From the NCBI GenBank assembly GCA_016219275.1, contig JACRBM010000086.1:1-64000 (forward strand): a stretch of DNA of 64,000 nucleotides, read 5' to 3'. Shown here one piece after another: positions 39,779 to 47,976 of this stretch (positions are counted from its first letter, which is position 1; each line of letters opens with the position of its first letter). Below the pieces are notes generated by a model. It was not told the DNA's origin and did not search any database. It worked only from the letters and a program-made list of their open reading frames with translations. Made by a program: the position numbers and the translations under genes. The DNA is from Chloroflexota bacterium (GTDB lineage: Bacteria > Chloroflexota > Anaerolineae > UBA4142).

Positions 39779-41517
39779 TGAGGTCTCTCGAGTGGATGGG
39801 CGGAGATGAGCGGCACGACGAGGGTCACGCGAGTGCCTTGATTCGGCGCGGAGTCAATTCGCAATTCGCCGTTGATCAACAGCGCGCGTTCGCGCATATT
39901 TTGCAAGCCGAGACTGCTGCGCCGATCATACGTGCTAGTGACGCGATGGACGTCAAATCCGGGTCCCTGATCTTGTATCGTCGCGACGAGGGCATTGCCT
40001 TGCCGCGCGACATGCACTTGGATCGGGGCGCTGTTGCCGTGCTTACGCGCATTGCCGACCGCTTCTTCGATGACGGCGAAAATTGTTGCCGCGGTATTCA
40101 TGTCCAGCTCGCTGGAAAAATCGCCCGGCTCGATCGTGATGGACACGTTTTCCGTTTCGCGCAGGCGTTCGCCGTACTGTGCGAGCGCCGCGGACAATCC
40201 CTTCGATTCGAGCGCGAGCGGGCGCAACGTGAACAACGCGGTGCGAATTTCTTTGACGGTCTGTTGCGCCGTCGCGCGCGCTTTATCCAATTCGCGCTTG
40301 GCTTCGGGCAAATCGGTTTCGAGCAAGCGTGTGATGAATTCCAACTGCATCACCAAGCCGGAAATTTTTTGCGTGGGTCCGTCATGCAAATCGCGCGCGA
40401 GTTTGGCGCGGACATCGGTATCGCTGCGGATGATGCGGTCTTGTTCCTTGCGCGTGATTTGGTACAACCGCGCGTTTTGAAACGCGATGCCGGCTTGGCT
40501 GGTGAACGCGCGCATCAAATCCAAATGTTGTTGGCTCGGTCGGCGCGGTGCGGGACTGGCGAGCACGACGACGCCGTATTGCTCCAAGCCGGATTGCAGC
40601 GGATAGCATACCGCGCAGCGTCGTTTGGAAAGCGTGGTGAATGCCACCAATTCTGGATCGCGGTGGACCTGTTCCGTCATGGTGGCGTGTCCAGTGTGGA
40701 GCGCCTCGGCGACGATGCCGGATTTGCCGTCAATCACGCGGTTTTCGTCGGTCGTCTCGAGATTGCGTGAGGCGACCACGCGCAAGCGTTTTTCCGGATC
40801 GTGATCGTCAAAGAACATTGCAAAGCCAACCGAAGGCGCGTCATCGCTCCGCGCTTCGGGCAAGCCGCGCACGCCGGCTTCGAGCATAGATTCGAGGACC
40901 GGGCGGTAGCTAGTCGTCAACGAGAACAGATCGCTCGTTTGATAGAGCAGTTTTGCCCCCGCGACGACGCCGCGCAATTCGTCCAATTCCATTGCCGCTT
41001 CTTTGGCGGCAACTTCTTTTTCTTGTTTGGATAAAAATCCGACGATGACCACGCCGCCGAACAAGCCCGCCACCGGCAGCGCGCGCGCGACGAGCGCGCT
41101 GGACATCGAGTTACCGGAGGCGGTGATGGCGTTGCTGATGAGCATCAGCGTCAACACGCCGGCAGTAATGAGACCGGCTCGGGGACCAAAGCGCACCGCG
41201 GCAACGAGCGCCGGAAAGATTGCGAAGAATTCGAGCATACTCGAAGGCGGACTGATAAAAGAGGGTAGCGCGCCAAAGAGGATCACGTCCAGAATCAACG
41301 AAGGAATGGGTAGCCACTTGGCGGCGCGCGGCGCAAAACGCAAAATGATGCCATACGCCATATTCGCAATGGCGAAGACGATGAGCCACGAAACCATCTG
41401 TGACGCAAACGCCTTGTCGCGGGTTTCGATCCAGACAATCAGTAAAACGACCAACCCCAGAACCCAGCGTAGACGAAACAGCGAACCATCGGTGCGCGTG
41501 GATGGAGTGGCGATCAT
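39775..41517 (-). CDS. NarL-type sensor histidine kinase with GAF domain
   Basis: A 580-residue sensor: seven hydrophobic N-terminal helices (about 15-170), a short coiled stretch, a GAF domain (about 215-355) and a HisKA_3 dimerisation domain with the phospho-acceptor His in LARDLHDGPTQ. The HATPase follows: EEAVGNARKHGN (N box), DQGPGFD (G1), SSLGLQNMRERA and GTRVTLVVPL. This is the NarL/DegS-type kinase layout; a LuxR-family response regulator would be the partner but is not in this window. ATG 41517 is used; a TTG at 41538 preceded by CGGAG is a good alternative. It is cotranscribed with the membrane protein gene at 39032. Confidence 0.9.
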   Translation of the reverse strand: MIATPSTRTDGSLFRLRWVLGLVVLLIVWIETRDKAFASQMVSWLIVFAIANMAYGIILRFAPRAAKWLPIPSLILDVILFGALPSFISPPSSMLEFFAIFPALVAAVRFGPRAGLITAGVLTLMLISNAITASGNSMSSALVARALPVAGLFGGVVIVGFLSKQEKEVAAKEAAMELDELRGVVAGAKLLYQTSDLFSLTTSYRPVLESMLEAGVRGLPEARSDDAPSVGFAMFFDDHDPEKRLRVVASRNLETTDENRVIDGKSGIVAEALHTGHATMTEQVHRDPELVAFTTLSKRRCAVCYPLQSGLEQYGVVVLASPAPRRPSQQHLDLMRAFTSQAGIAFQNARLYQITRKEQDRIIRSDTDVRAKLARDLHDGPTQKISGLVMQLEFITRLLETDLPEAKRELDKARATAQQTVKEIRTALFTLRPLALESKGLSAALAQYGERLRETENVSITIEPGDFSSELDMNTAATIFAVIEEAVGNARKHGNSAPIQVHVARQGNALVATIQDQGPGFDVHRVTSTYDRRSSLGLQNMRERALLINGELRIDSAPNQGTRVTLVVPLISAHPLERPQ

Positions 41518-41560
41518 CGAGGAGGTGGAATCAACCAAGCGTATGCTCCGGTTTATCAAA

Positions 41561-41585
41561 GAACCGCGGCTGGCTGCCGCGGTTC
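41561..41585 (-). terminator. Terminator of the tRNA gene
   Basis: A 10-bp perfect stem gaaccgcggc/gccgcggttc around a 5-nt loop, 13 nt past the tRNA 3' end on the minus strand and followed by TTTGATAAA. It may limit read-through from the tRNA into the histidine kinase gene. Confidence 0.7.
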
Positions 41586-41598
41586 AGTCATCGAAGAG

Positions 41599-41672
41599 TG
41601 GGCGGTATAGGAATCGAACCTATGACCTCGCGGATGTGAACCGCGCGCTCTAACCATCTGAGCCAACCGCCC
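41599..41672 (-). tRNA. tRNA-Val (anticodon CAC)
   Basis: Read on the minus strand: acceptor GGGCGGT/ACCGCCC, D arm GCTC...GAGC, anticodon stem CGCGG/CCGCG closing loop TTCACAT with anticodon CAC (valine, GUG codons), variable AGGTC, and T arm ATAGG TTCGATT CCTAT, discriminator A. All stems pair perfectly, 74 nt. The 3' CCA is not encoded. An inverted TATAAT-like sequence (attata) lies upstream near 41684-41689 on this strand. Confidence 0.96.
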
Positions 41673-41713
41673 GTACGTCCGGCATTATAGCACGGGGAAT
41701 GGTAAATTGCAAA

Positions 41714-41742
41714 TTGCATTTTTATTCTGCTCGTGGTATGAT
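41714..41742 (+). promoter_or_regulatory. Promoter of the secreted Pro/Thr-rich protein gene
   Basis: TTGCAT (41714-41719), 17-nt spacer, TATGAT (41737-41742). The AAAGGAGTGCA ribosome-binding site before ATG 41778 follows. Confidence 0.6.
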
Positions 41743-41777
41743 TTTTGCGCCCAGATTATAGCGCGCAAAGGAGTGCA

Positions 41778-42503
41778 ATGAAGGAACGCTCTTACGTAAT
41801 TGCGATTGTGGTCGTGCTCGCGATTTGCTGTCTCGGCGTGTACGTTGCCGTTACTGGGTATTTGAACAGCCAACCTTCGACCACTGCCCCGAGTACTTCG
41901 GGCGTGATTGCTTCGCCGGTGGTGACGGTATTGCCGACAGAGACGATTGCGCCGTCGAAACCGGTGGCGGTCGCGCCGGTGATTTCGGCGACGACCGCGC
42001 CGGCGCCTTCGCCGCTTGGCGCGATCCGAACGATCACTGCCGTCGTACCAACGCAGCCGATTGCGCCCGTCGTTGCCGCGCGTCCCTCTGCGACCCCGGC
42101 GCCGCCGCCACCCGCGACGACGGTCGCGCCAGCGTCACCCGCGTGTTCCGGTTTTGCATACTGTTGGAGTAGCGGTGTGCCGGATTCGACGATTGGACCG
42201 GGCGGCAACGAATGTCCGGCGAATTATATTTTCGGACGCGTGGTGGATTCCGGTGGGAGAGGCATTCCGAATATGCAAATTCGTTTTCGCGATCCAACGG
42301 GCATTAGCGCGGGCACCACAACCAAGAGTCCGCCGGATCCGGCTGGCGCGTACAACATTCCAACCGGACAACCCGGCAGTATCTGGGAACTGTGGCTTGA
42401 AGTGAATGGAAACCAAGCGAGCAACCTAGCCAAGATCACGACGCAGCGATACACCGGCGCGGGCAATTGTCCCAACCGCGTTGATTTCATTCAGCAAAAA
42501 TAA
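41778..42503 (+). CDS. Membrane-anchored Pro/Thr/Ala-rich protein with C-terminal beta-sandwich domain
   Basis: A 241-residue exported protein. One N-terminal membrane helix (about 6-28) leads to a long extracellular linker rich in Pro, Ala, Thr and Val (30-125), then a compact domain of about 110 residues containing CSGFAYCWSSG and ANYIFGRVVDSGGRGIPNMQI with RDPTGISAG and GAYNIPTGQPG. The GRVVDSGGRGIPN...AYNIP pattern resembles carboxypeptidase-regulatory-like or SdrD-like Ig folds. Four Cys in the domain may form disulfides. AAAGGAG lies upstream of ATG 41778. It is followed by a bidirectional terminator and convergent genes. Role probably cell-surface. Confidence 0.75.
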   Translation: MKERSYVIAIVVVLAICCLGVYVAVTGYLNSQPSTTAPSTSGVIASPVVTVLPTETIAPSKPVAVAPVISATTAPAPSPLGAIRTITAVVPTQPIAPVVAARPSATPAPPPPATTVAPASPACSGFAYCWSSGVPDSTIGPGGNECPANYIFGRVVDSGGRGIPNMQIRFRDPTGISAGTTTKSPPDPAGAYNIPTGQPGSIWELWLEVNGNQASNLAKITTQRYTGAGNCPNRVDFIQQK

Positions 42504-42519
42504 TTCGTGACGAAAAACA

Positions 42520-42551
42520 AAAACCGAGAGAAGAACGCTCCTCTCGGTTTT
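42520..42551. terminator. Bidirectional terminator
   Basis: aaaaccgagag (42520-42530) pairs with ctctcggtttt (42541-42551) around a 10-nt loop, with flanking A and T runs. It separates the convergent genes at 41778 and 42559. Confidence 0.85.
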
Positions 42552-42558
42552 GATTTTG

Positions 42559-42819
42559 CTAACGCGTGGGCGTGCGCGGCGGCGTAAGAATTGGCGTGGC
42601 GACGCGCGTGGGAACCAGTGTGCTCACCGCGGTGGTCCTGGCAGTGGCAACCGGCGTGTTGGGCGCGCTGGCGCGGTTCGGCGATGTGAGGATGTTGATT
42701 CCCAACCACGCGATCAACGCAAGGAACAGCCAAAGCACGACCAATCTGCGCGGCGGGCGTTCCGGCAGTTTAAAGCGCGATTTGTCTTCCGATGGTGCGC
42801 TAGGCGGTTTTGCGCTCAC
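42559..42819 (-). CDS. Small membrane protein with Pro/Thr-rich extracellular tail
   Basis: An 86-residue protein: charged N-terminus (1-24), one membrane helix (about 26-45, VVLWLFLALIAWLGINIL) and a C-terminal Pro/Thr/Arg-rich tail outside (TPVATARTTAVSTLVPTRV). Family unknown. It starts 13 nt after the stop of the glycoside hydrolase gene, so both lie in one operon. Its linker composition resembles that of the hydrolase's own anchor, as if derived from the same architecture. Confidence 0.7.
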   Translation of the reverse strand: MSAKPPSAPSEDKSRFKLPERPPRRLVVLWLFLALIAWLGINILTSPNRASAPNTPVATARTTAVSTLVPTRVATPILTPPRTPTR

Positions 42820-42831
42820 GCGAATCTCATT

Positions 42832-44229
42832 TCATTTGGGCATGGATTTGAGGCGCACGAACGCGCCGCGCGGTGTGCCATCCGGTTTGGTTATAGACCA
42901 CCAATACTCTTCCGTGTCTTCGGTCCAGTCTGGGTTGGCAAGATAGATTACGAACATCGCGCCGATCCAGGGCGTCCAATTTTTCTTAGCGTACTGGTAC
43001 GCATCCACGATGTACTTGGCTTGCGTTTGCTCGTCCACTTTGAACCACGAGTACGCTGGATGAATCGCGTCGGTCGTCCAACCGAACTCGAGAATCATGA
43101 TCTGTTTCGCGCTGTCGCCCTTGGCAACCATGATCTTGCGAATGTCTTCGACGTGACGGAACGCATAGATGCGTCCGTTCGGATCGTTGTTGTTGTACGC
43201 CGGATTTTTCGCGACATCGTCGGGACTCATTTCCGGCGGCGCTTTGAAACCGGGTGCGTGAACTCCGAGCGCGTCGAAATACCCGTCCGACTTGTTGCCC
43301 ATCGCGGCATACATCCTTTCGATGTAGAGCGCGTCGGGCATCGCTTCGTCGTCGTTGCGCGATGTGGGCGTCATGCCAGCGGTGACGATGCTCGCGTTGG
43401 GGTCAATCGCTTTGATCGTTTGGTACGACAATTTGAGGAGTGCGGCGTATTCGGTTGGGTTGGGCGCGCGCCCGCACCACTCGCGCGAGAGATTCGGTTC
43501 GTTCCAGATTTCGTACGCGCGGATGCGCCCTTTGTAACGCGTGACGAACACCTTGAGAAAATCAACCCAGTCTTGATTGTTTTTCGCCGGACCCATCTGT
43601 TTCTTTTGGGTGTTGAAACACCCGGGCGCTGCCCATTCGGGCGCGTTGTCCATCCGCGCGAGCATGTCAATCCCTTTGCCATTGGCGAGATAGACCGCGC
43701 GATCGGCGTTCTCCCAGTTGAACGCGCCCTTTTTCGCGCCTTCGATATCGCGCCACGAAAAAGTTTGCTTGACCCAGCCAAAGCCCATCTCTTTCGTCAG
43801 ACCCAAATCGCGGTCGGCGGTTTCGGGTCGCCACCACAAAAATGCTTGCACGCCGTACTCGGGTGAATTCATTTTGATCGGTTTGGCTTGCGGCAGGGCG
43901 GGAATCTTGGGCGTCGGTTCAGGCGCTTCGGTCGCGGTTGGTTTTTTCGCGGGCGTGCCCTGGGTCGGCGCTGGCGCGGCTTTGGTTGGCGCGACGGTGA
44001 CTGCGCGAGTGGTCGTTGTGGTGGCGCGCGCGACGGGCGCGGGTGTGTTGGTCGCTTCCGGCATCAGCGCGGTGAGTCCGCCGTTCTGCCAAACGACCAC
44101 GCCGGCGATGCCAAGACAACACACCACAAGTCCCACGATGACCAGCGCGATGATTCCACCAACGATCAACTTGCGATTCGTCGGTGGTGGCGCGGGTTCG
44201 GGGGTTGGATAGGACGGATTTTCGTACAT
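42832..44229 (-). CDS. Membrane-anchored glycoside hydrolase, clan GH-A (GH39/GH5-like)
   Basis: A 465-residue protein. After a Pro-rich cytoplasmic N-terminus (1-20), a membrane helix (about 23-45) and a Thr/Pro/Ala linker (55-110), a TIM-barrel domain of clan GH-A begins near residue 118. The acid/base motif YEIWNEPNL carries the catalytic Asn-Glu, and the second Glu is in IMILEFGWTT. WVKQTFSWRDIEG and LARMDNAPEWAAPG fit GH39/cellulase-like enzymes. It acts outside the cell on an unknown polysaccharide or oligosaccharide. ACGAGGAGCGC precedes ATG 44229. Promoter at 44258-44286. Confidence 0.85.
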   Translation of the reverse strand: MYENPSYPTPEPAPPPTNRKLIVGGIIALVIVGLVVCCLGIAGVVVWQNGGLTALMPEATNTPAPVARATTTTTRAVTVAPTKAAPAPTQGTPAKKPTATEAPEPTPKIPALPQAKPIKMNSPEYGVQAFLWWRPETADRDLGLTKEMGFGWVKQTFSWRDIEGAKKGAFNWENADRAVYLANGKGIDMLARMDNAPEWAAPGCFNTQKKQMGPAKNNQDWVDFLKVFVTRYKGRIRAYEIWNEPNLSREWCGRAPNPTEYAALLKLSYQTIKAIDPNASIVTAGMTPTSRNDDEAMPDALYIERMYAAMGNKSDGYFDALGVHAPGFKAPPEMSPDDVAKNPAYNNNDPNGRIYAFRHVEDIRKIMVAKGDSAKQIMILEFGWTTDAIHPAYSWFKVDEQTQAKYIVDAYQYAKKNWTPWIGAMFVIYLANPDWTEDTEEYWWSITKPDGTPRGAFVRLKSMPK

Positions 44230-44257
44230 GCGCTCCTCGTTTGGAAATGTTAAAGTG

Positions 44258-44286
44258 ATTATATCAAACGCGTTGTAGGGGCGCAA
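44258..44286 (-). promoter_or_regulatory. Promoter of the GH-A hydrolase operon
   Basis: On the minus strand, TTGCGC (44286-44281), a 17-nt spacer and TATAAT (44263-44258). It is divergent from the plus-strand promoter at 44304-44332, 18 nt away. Confidence 0.65.
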
Positions 44287-44303
44287 ATTCTTGGTTTGGC
44301 GCG

Positions 44304-44332
44304 TTGACAATCCCGGTTATCACTTTTATAAT
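44304..44332 (+). promoter_or_regulatory. Consensus promoter of the MBL hydrolase gene
   Basis: TTGACA (44304-44309), 17-nt spacer, TATAAT (44327-44332): an exact housekeeping consensus. The transcript starts near 44339, so the whole 74-nt inverted repeat at 44349-44422 lies in the 5' leader. Confidence 0.8.
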
Positions 44333-44348
44333 CGCGCCAGACATTTCG

Positions 44349-44422
44349 GTAGGGCAAGTTTCCAACTTGCCATGCCTTGCATGTGCGCCGGTCAAATGCG
44401 GCAAGTTGGAAACTTGCCCTAC
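44349..44422. repeat. Perfect 23-bp inverted repeat in a 5' leader
   Basis: gtagggcaagtttccaactt plus gcc (44349-44371) is exactly inverted at 44400-44422, separated by 28 nt. It would fold into a 23-bp stem in the leader RNA of the MBL hydrolase gene, ending 17 nt before ATG 44439. The loop contains catgccttgcatg, partly palindromic. Confidence 0.85.
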
Positions 44423-44438
44423 AATATCAGGAGAGCGT

Positions 44439-45086
44439 ATGATTCTCGATACCTTGGTTGTTGGTCCGTTGGGCGTGAATTGCTATCTCATCGGCGACGC
44501 GGAAACGCGGCAAGCCATCGTGATTGATCCCGGCGGTAACGCGCGCGATATTCTCAAGGCGATTGAGCGACTCAAGTTACAAGTCACGCTGATCGTCAAC
44601 ACGCACGCCCATTTCGATCACGTGATCGCGTTGAGCGAAATTCGCGTTGCCACGCGCGCGCCGTTTGTGCTTCACGCGGAGGAGGCGCCGGTCTTGGCGC
44701 ACGCGCAGGCGAGCGCGGCGTTGTTCGGAATGACGGTGCGTCAGCCCGATCCCGCCGACCGATTGTTGGAAGAAGGCGATGACATCCGCGTCGGCTCACT
44801 CGCGTTCAAGGTCTTGCACACCCCAGGTCACACGCCGGGCGGATTGTGCTTGTCCGGCGAGCAGTGCGTCATCACCGGCGATACGCTGTTTCAGGGGAGT
44901 ATCGGGCGCACCGATTTGCCCGGCGGCGATTACGTCACATTGATGCAATCTATTCGCGATAAACTGCTGATGCTGCCGGACGCGACCGTCGTCTATCCGG
45001 GGCACGGCGACGCGACGACGATGGGCGAGGAGCGCGCGCTCAATCCCTTCCTGCGTCCGCTGATCACCGGGCAGTGGAACGTATGA
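44439..45086 (+). CDS. MBL-fold metallo-hydrolase, glyoxalase II-like
   Basis: A 215-residue metallo-beta-lactamase-fold hydrolase. THAHFDHV (HxHxDH) binds the two metals, HTPGHTPGGLCL provides another His, TGDTLFQGSIGRTDL the bridging Asp and YPGHG a final His. Such enzymes hydrolyse S-D-lactoylglutathione or other thioesters; without a glyoxalase I nearby the substrate stays open. CAGGAGAGCGT precedes ATG 44439. It is transcribed from a consensus promoter with a large leader hairpin. Confidence 0.92.
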   Translation: MILDTLVVGPLGVNCYLIGDAETRQAIVIDPGGNARDILKAIERLKLQVTLIVNTHAHFDHVIALSEIRVATRAPFVLHAEEAPVLAHAQASAALFGMTVRQPDPADRLLEEGDDIRVGSLAFKVLHTPGHTPGGLCLSGEQCVITGDTLFQGSIGRTDLPGGDYVTLMQSIRDKLLMLPDATVVYPGHGDATTMGEERALNPFLRPLITGQWNV

Positions 45087-45174
45087 CGAACGCAAGCGAT
45101 GTGGCGACACATCGCTATTTTATTTCACACGGCTAATTGGGATAGTTAGGATGATACAATTAATTCGTTCAATC

Positions 45175-45203
45175 TTGACTAAACAGATTATAAATGCTAC
45201 AAT
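45175..45203 (+). promoter_or_regulatory. Promoter of the GbsR/exporter operon
   Basis: TTGACT (45175-45180), 17-nt spacer, TACAAT (45198-45203). The AAGGAGG ribosome-binding site of ATG 45230 follows. The spacer contains attataaat. The gene downstream encodes a regulator, so autoregulation is likely, but no clear palindromic operator is seen. Confidence 0.65.
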
Positions 45204-45229
45204 CCGAGGCGTTCACAAGGAGGCGAACG

Positions 45230-45718
45230 ATGAGCAAAAAAACGGAGGATGGCAGTAGTTCGGCGAAGCGACACTTCGCCGAAGAGGTTGGCTTGATGTT
45301 CGACCAGGAGGGGTTGCCGCAGATGGCGGGTCGCATTTGGGGTTGGATGCTGATTTGCGAGTCGCCGCAGGTCTCCCTGCAGGAGCTTGCCGAGGTTCTG
45401 AATGCGAGCAAGGGGTCTATTAGCACGATGAGCCGACTGCTGATTCGTGCGGGGGTAATCGAGCGCATCGCGATCCCAGGGCATCGGCGGGATCACGTGC
45501 GGCTCAAGAGCGGCGGTTGGACGCATTACGTCGAAGAAAGTATGTTGCGTGTGTCGGCGTATCGCGCGTTGGCGGAACGCGGTCTGGAATTGCTCGAAGG
45601 CAAAGATCCCACTGCACGCGCCACTCTGACGGAACTGCGGGATTTATACGCGTTCTTTGAACAAGAAATGCCGGCGTTGATGGATCGGTGGGAGAGAAAG
45701 CGCAAAAGCGCACGATAG
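45230..45718 (+). CDS. GbsR/MarR-family transcriptional regulator
   Basis: A 162-residue winged-helix regulator. QMAGRIWGWMLICESPQVSLQELAEVL, then NASKGSISTMSRLLIRAGVIERI (the recognition helix lies in KGSISTMSRLL) and the HRRDHVRLKSGGW wing match GbsR-like proteins, which are often repressors that sense osmolytes or small ligands. C-terminal helices 110-160 form the dimer interface. AAGGAGG before ATG 45230. It heads an operon with exporter genes; its product is probably their regulator. Confidence 0.88.
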   Translation: MSKKTEDGSSSAKRHFAEEVGLMFDQEGLPQMAGRIWGWMLICESPQVSLQELAEVLNASKGSISTMSRLLIRAGVIERIAIPGHRRDHVRLKSGGWTHYVEESMLRVSAYRALAERGLELLEGKDPTARATLTELRDLYAFFEQEMPALMDRWERKRKSAR

Positions 45719-45727
45719 AAGGTTGGA

Positions 45728-47965
45728 ATGGTTTTCAAGAATTTGATGCGTCGCAAGACACGCACCTTGTTGACGGTGATTGGCATTGCCATCGGCGTCG
45801 CAGCAGTGATCGCGTTGGGCGCGTTCGCGGAAGGTTTTATCAACTCGTACGCGACGATTCTCACGTCGAGCGGCGCAGACGTGATCGTCACACAAGGCGA
45901 CGCCGCCGACATTATCCTTTCAGCAGTGGATGATACGGTGGGACCGCAGGTGAGCGCGTTGCCCGGTGTCAGCAAAATCTCCGGCGTTTTGCTTGGGATG
46001 ATCACGACGCCGGACGTGCCGTACTTTGTCGTGTTCGGTCTTGCGCCGAACGAGTTTGGCATCGGGCACTACAAGATCATCAACGGCGCGAAGATCGCGG
46101 GCGCGCGTCAAGTGTTGCTCGGCAAAGTGGCGGCGAAGAGTTTCAAAAAACAGGTTGGCGATAATTTCAAAATCCAGGGCGTGTCGTTTCGCGTCGTCGG
46201 CATTTATGAAACCGGGCAGAACATCGAAGAGATGGGCGCGGTGCTCGCGTTGAAAGAGGCGCAAGAGATTTTCAAAAAGCCGCGCCAGGTCACGTACTAT
46301 CAACTTCAGGTGCAACGTCCCGAAGCGACCACGCCGGTGATCGCCGAGATCGAACGACGATTCCCAAAGTTGACGGCATCGCGGTCGTCCACTTTTATGG
46401 ACGACCAGCAAGAAACGCAGATGTTGCGCGCGATGGGCTGGTTCATCGGCTTGCTCGCGATCATTGCGGGCGGTTTGGTGATGATGAACACGATGCTGAT
46501 GAGCGTCTTTGAGCGCACGCGCGAAATTGGTGTGTTGTGCGCGCTCGGTTGGCGGCGCGGACGCGTGTTGCGGTTGATCTTTGGCGAAGCAATTGTCCTG
46601 AGCATCCTAGGAGGCATCCTTGGAGTGGTGCTCGCGATTGCGCTCGTGTACTGGTTGAATCAACTCCCCGCGCTGATTGGATTTCTTGACAACGCGATTA
46701 CGCCGGCGTTGATCGCGCAAGGCATGGTAACCGCGCTGTTTCTCGGCGTGGTCGGCGGATTGTATCCCGCATGGCGCGCGGCGGGCTTGCAACCGGTCGA
46801 AGCGGTGCGCTACGAAGGCGCGGGTAGTTCGGCGAAAACAAAAACTGGGAATTCATTCCTCGGGAATATCGGCGGGATTGCGTTTCGCAATGTGTTTCGT
46901 CAACGGACGCGCACCGTGTTGACCGCGCTCGCGATTGGCGTGGGCGTTGGACTCGCGGTGACGCTGGGCGGCATGGCGGAAGGACTCATGGGACAACTGG
47001 GCGCGATTGGGAGTCAGAGCGGCGAGTTGACGATCACCGAAGCGAAAGCATCGGACATGTCGCTCGCGGCAATTGACGACAAGGTCGGACGCTGGGCGGC
47101 GGGCTTGTCTCCGGTGCAGTACGTGTCGGGCACGTTGATCGGCGTGACCTCGATGCCGGGCACGCCATACTTTCTCGTGTGGGAACTCGATCCGACGAGT
47201 TATGCGATTCGGCATTACGCAATCACCGAAGGCGAGCGAATGCGCTTGCCGCGCGAGATGATCATCGGCAAGGTCGCCGCGAAAAATTTGAAAAAGAAAA
47301 TCGGCGATGCCGTGACGATTTCAGGGAACTCGTTTCGAATCGTGGGGATTTACGAGACCGGCGTTGGCTATGAAGACGGCGCGGGCGTGATCGCCCTGCA
47401 AGAAGCGCAACGTATTTTCAAAAAGCCGAACCAGGTGAGTTTCTACTTTGTGAAATTGCGCGACCCCGGTCATGCCGAGGTGGTGAGCCAGCAAATCGAG
47501 GCGCGATGGTCCGAGGTGAGCGTATCAAAATCCACCGAGTACGCGGAAAAAACGAACGACATGCAATCGTTCCGCGCGATGTCGAACGCGCTGTCGTTCG
47601 TCGCGATTCTGATCGGCGGCGTCGGCATTATGAACGCGATGTTGATGAGCGTGTTCGAACGGACGCGCGAGATCGGCACACTGCGCGCGCTCGGTTGGCG
47701 GCGACGACGCGTCGTCGGCATGATCGTGCGTGAATCGCTCTTGCTCAGTTTCTTGAGCGGATTTGCCGGCATCGCGTTCGGCGTGGGCTTGGGCACACTC
47801 CTCACGCTCGAACCGACGATGGGCGTGATGCTCAAAGGGGATTACTCGCCCGCGCTGTTGGCGCAAGCGATGGGCGTGGCTTTGGTGCTGGGCGCAGTCG
47901 GCGCAATGTATCCGGCGTGGCGCGCGGCGAATCTTTCGCCGATTGAAGCGCTGCGCTATGAATAA
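45728..47965 (+). CDS. Tandemly duplicated MacB/FtsX-type ABC permease
   Basis: A 745-residue membrane protein formed of two complete permeases: residues 1-365 and 385-745 each have an N-terminal helix, an extracytoplasmic MacB-type domain and an FtsX domain. Both halves end almost alike (YPAWRAAGLQPVEAVRYE and YPAWRAANLSPIEALRYE), and MLMSVFERTREIG occurs in both. One polypeptide would replace the usual homodimer or heterodimer. GGTTGG is the only weak ribosome-binding site 10 nt after the regulator stop. Its ATPase is encoded at 50976 and its fusion protein at 49043, so the operon encodes a tripartite-like exporter. Substrate unknown. Confidence 0.92.
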   Translation: MVFKNLMRRKTRTLLTVIGIAIGVAAVIALGAFAEGFINSYATILTSSGADVIVTQGDAADIILSAVDDTVGPQVSALPGVSKISGVLLGMITTPDVPYFVVFGLAPNEFGIGHYKIINGAKIAGARQVLLGKVAAKSFKKQVGDNFKIQGVSFRVVGIYETGQNIEEMGAVLALKEAQEIFKKPRQVTYYQLQVQRPEATTPVIAEIERRFPKLTASRSSTFMDDQQETQMLRAMGWFIGLLAIIAGGLVMMNTMLMSVFERTREIGVLCALGWRRGRVLRLIFGEAIVLSILGGILGVVLAIALVYWLNQLPALIGFLDNAITPALIAQGMVTALFLGVVGGLYPAWRAAGLQPVEAVRYEGAGSSAKTKTGNSFLGNIGGIAFRNVFRQRTRTVLTALAIGVGVGLAVTLGGMAEGLMGQLGAIGSQSGELTITEAKASDMSLAAIDDKVGRWAAGLSPVQYVSGTLIGVTSMPGTPYFLVWELDPTSYAIRHYAITEGERMRLPREMIIGKVAAKNLKKKIGDAVTISGNSFRIVGIYETGVGYEDGAGVIALQEAQRIFKKPNQVSFYFVKLRDPGHAEVVSQQIEARWSEVSVSKSTEYAEKTNDMQSFRAMSNALSFVAILIGGVGIMNAMLMSVFERTREIGTLRALGWRRRRVVGMIVRESLLLSFLSGFAGIAFGVGLGTLLTLEPTMGVMLKGDYSPALLAQAMGVALVLGAVGAMYPAWRAANLSPIEALRYE

Positions 47966-47976
47966 AGGAGAATGGC

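Noticed and set aside
39319-40770. 483-codon plus-strand open frame
   Set aside because: It runs antisense to the histidine kinase and the membrane protein, has Arg-rich low-complexity content and no ribosome-binding site.
42550-43866. 438-codon plus-strand open frame
   Set aside because: Antisense to the GH-A hydrolase; the true gene shows the catalytic NEP motif and a promoter on the minus strand.
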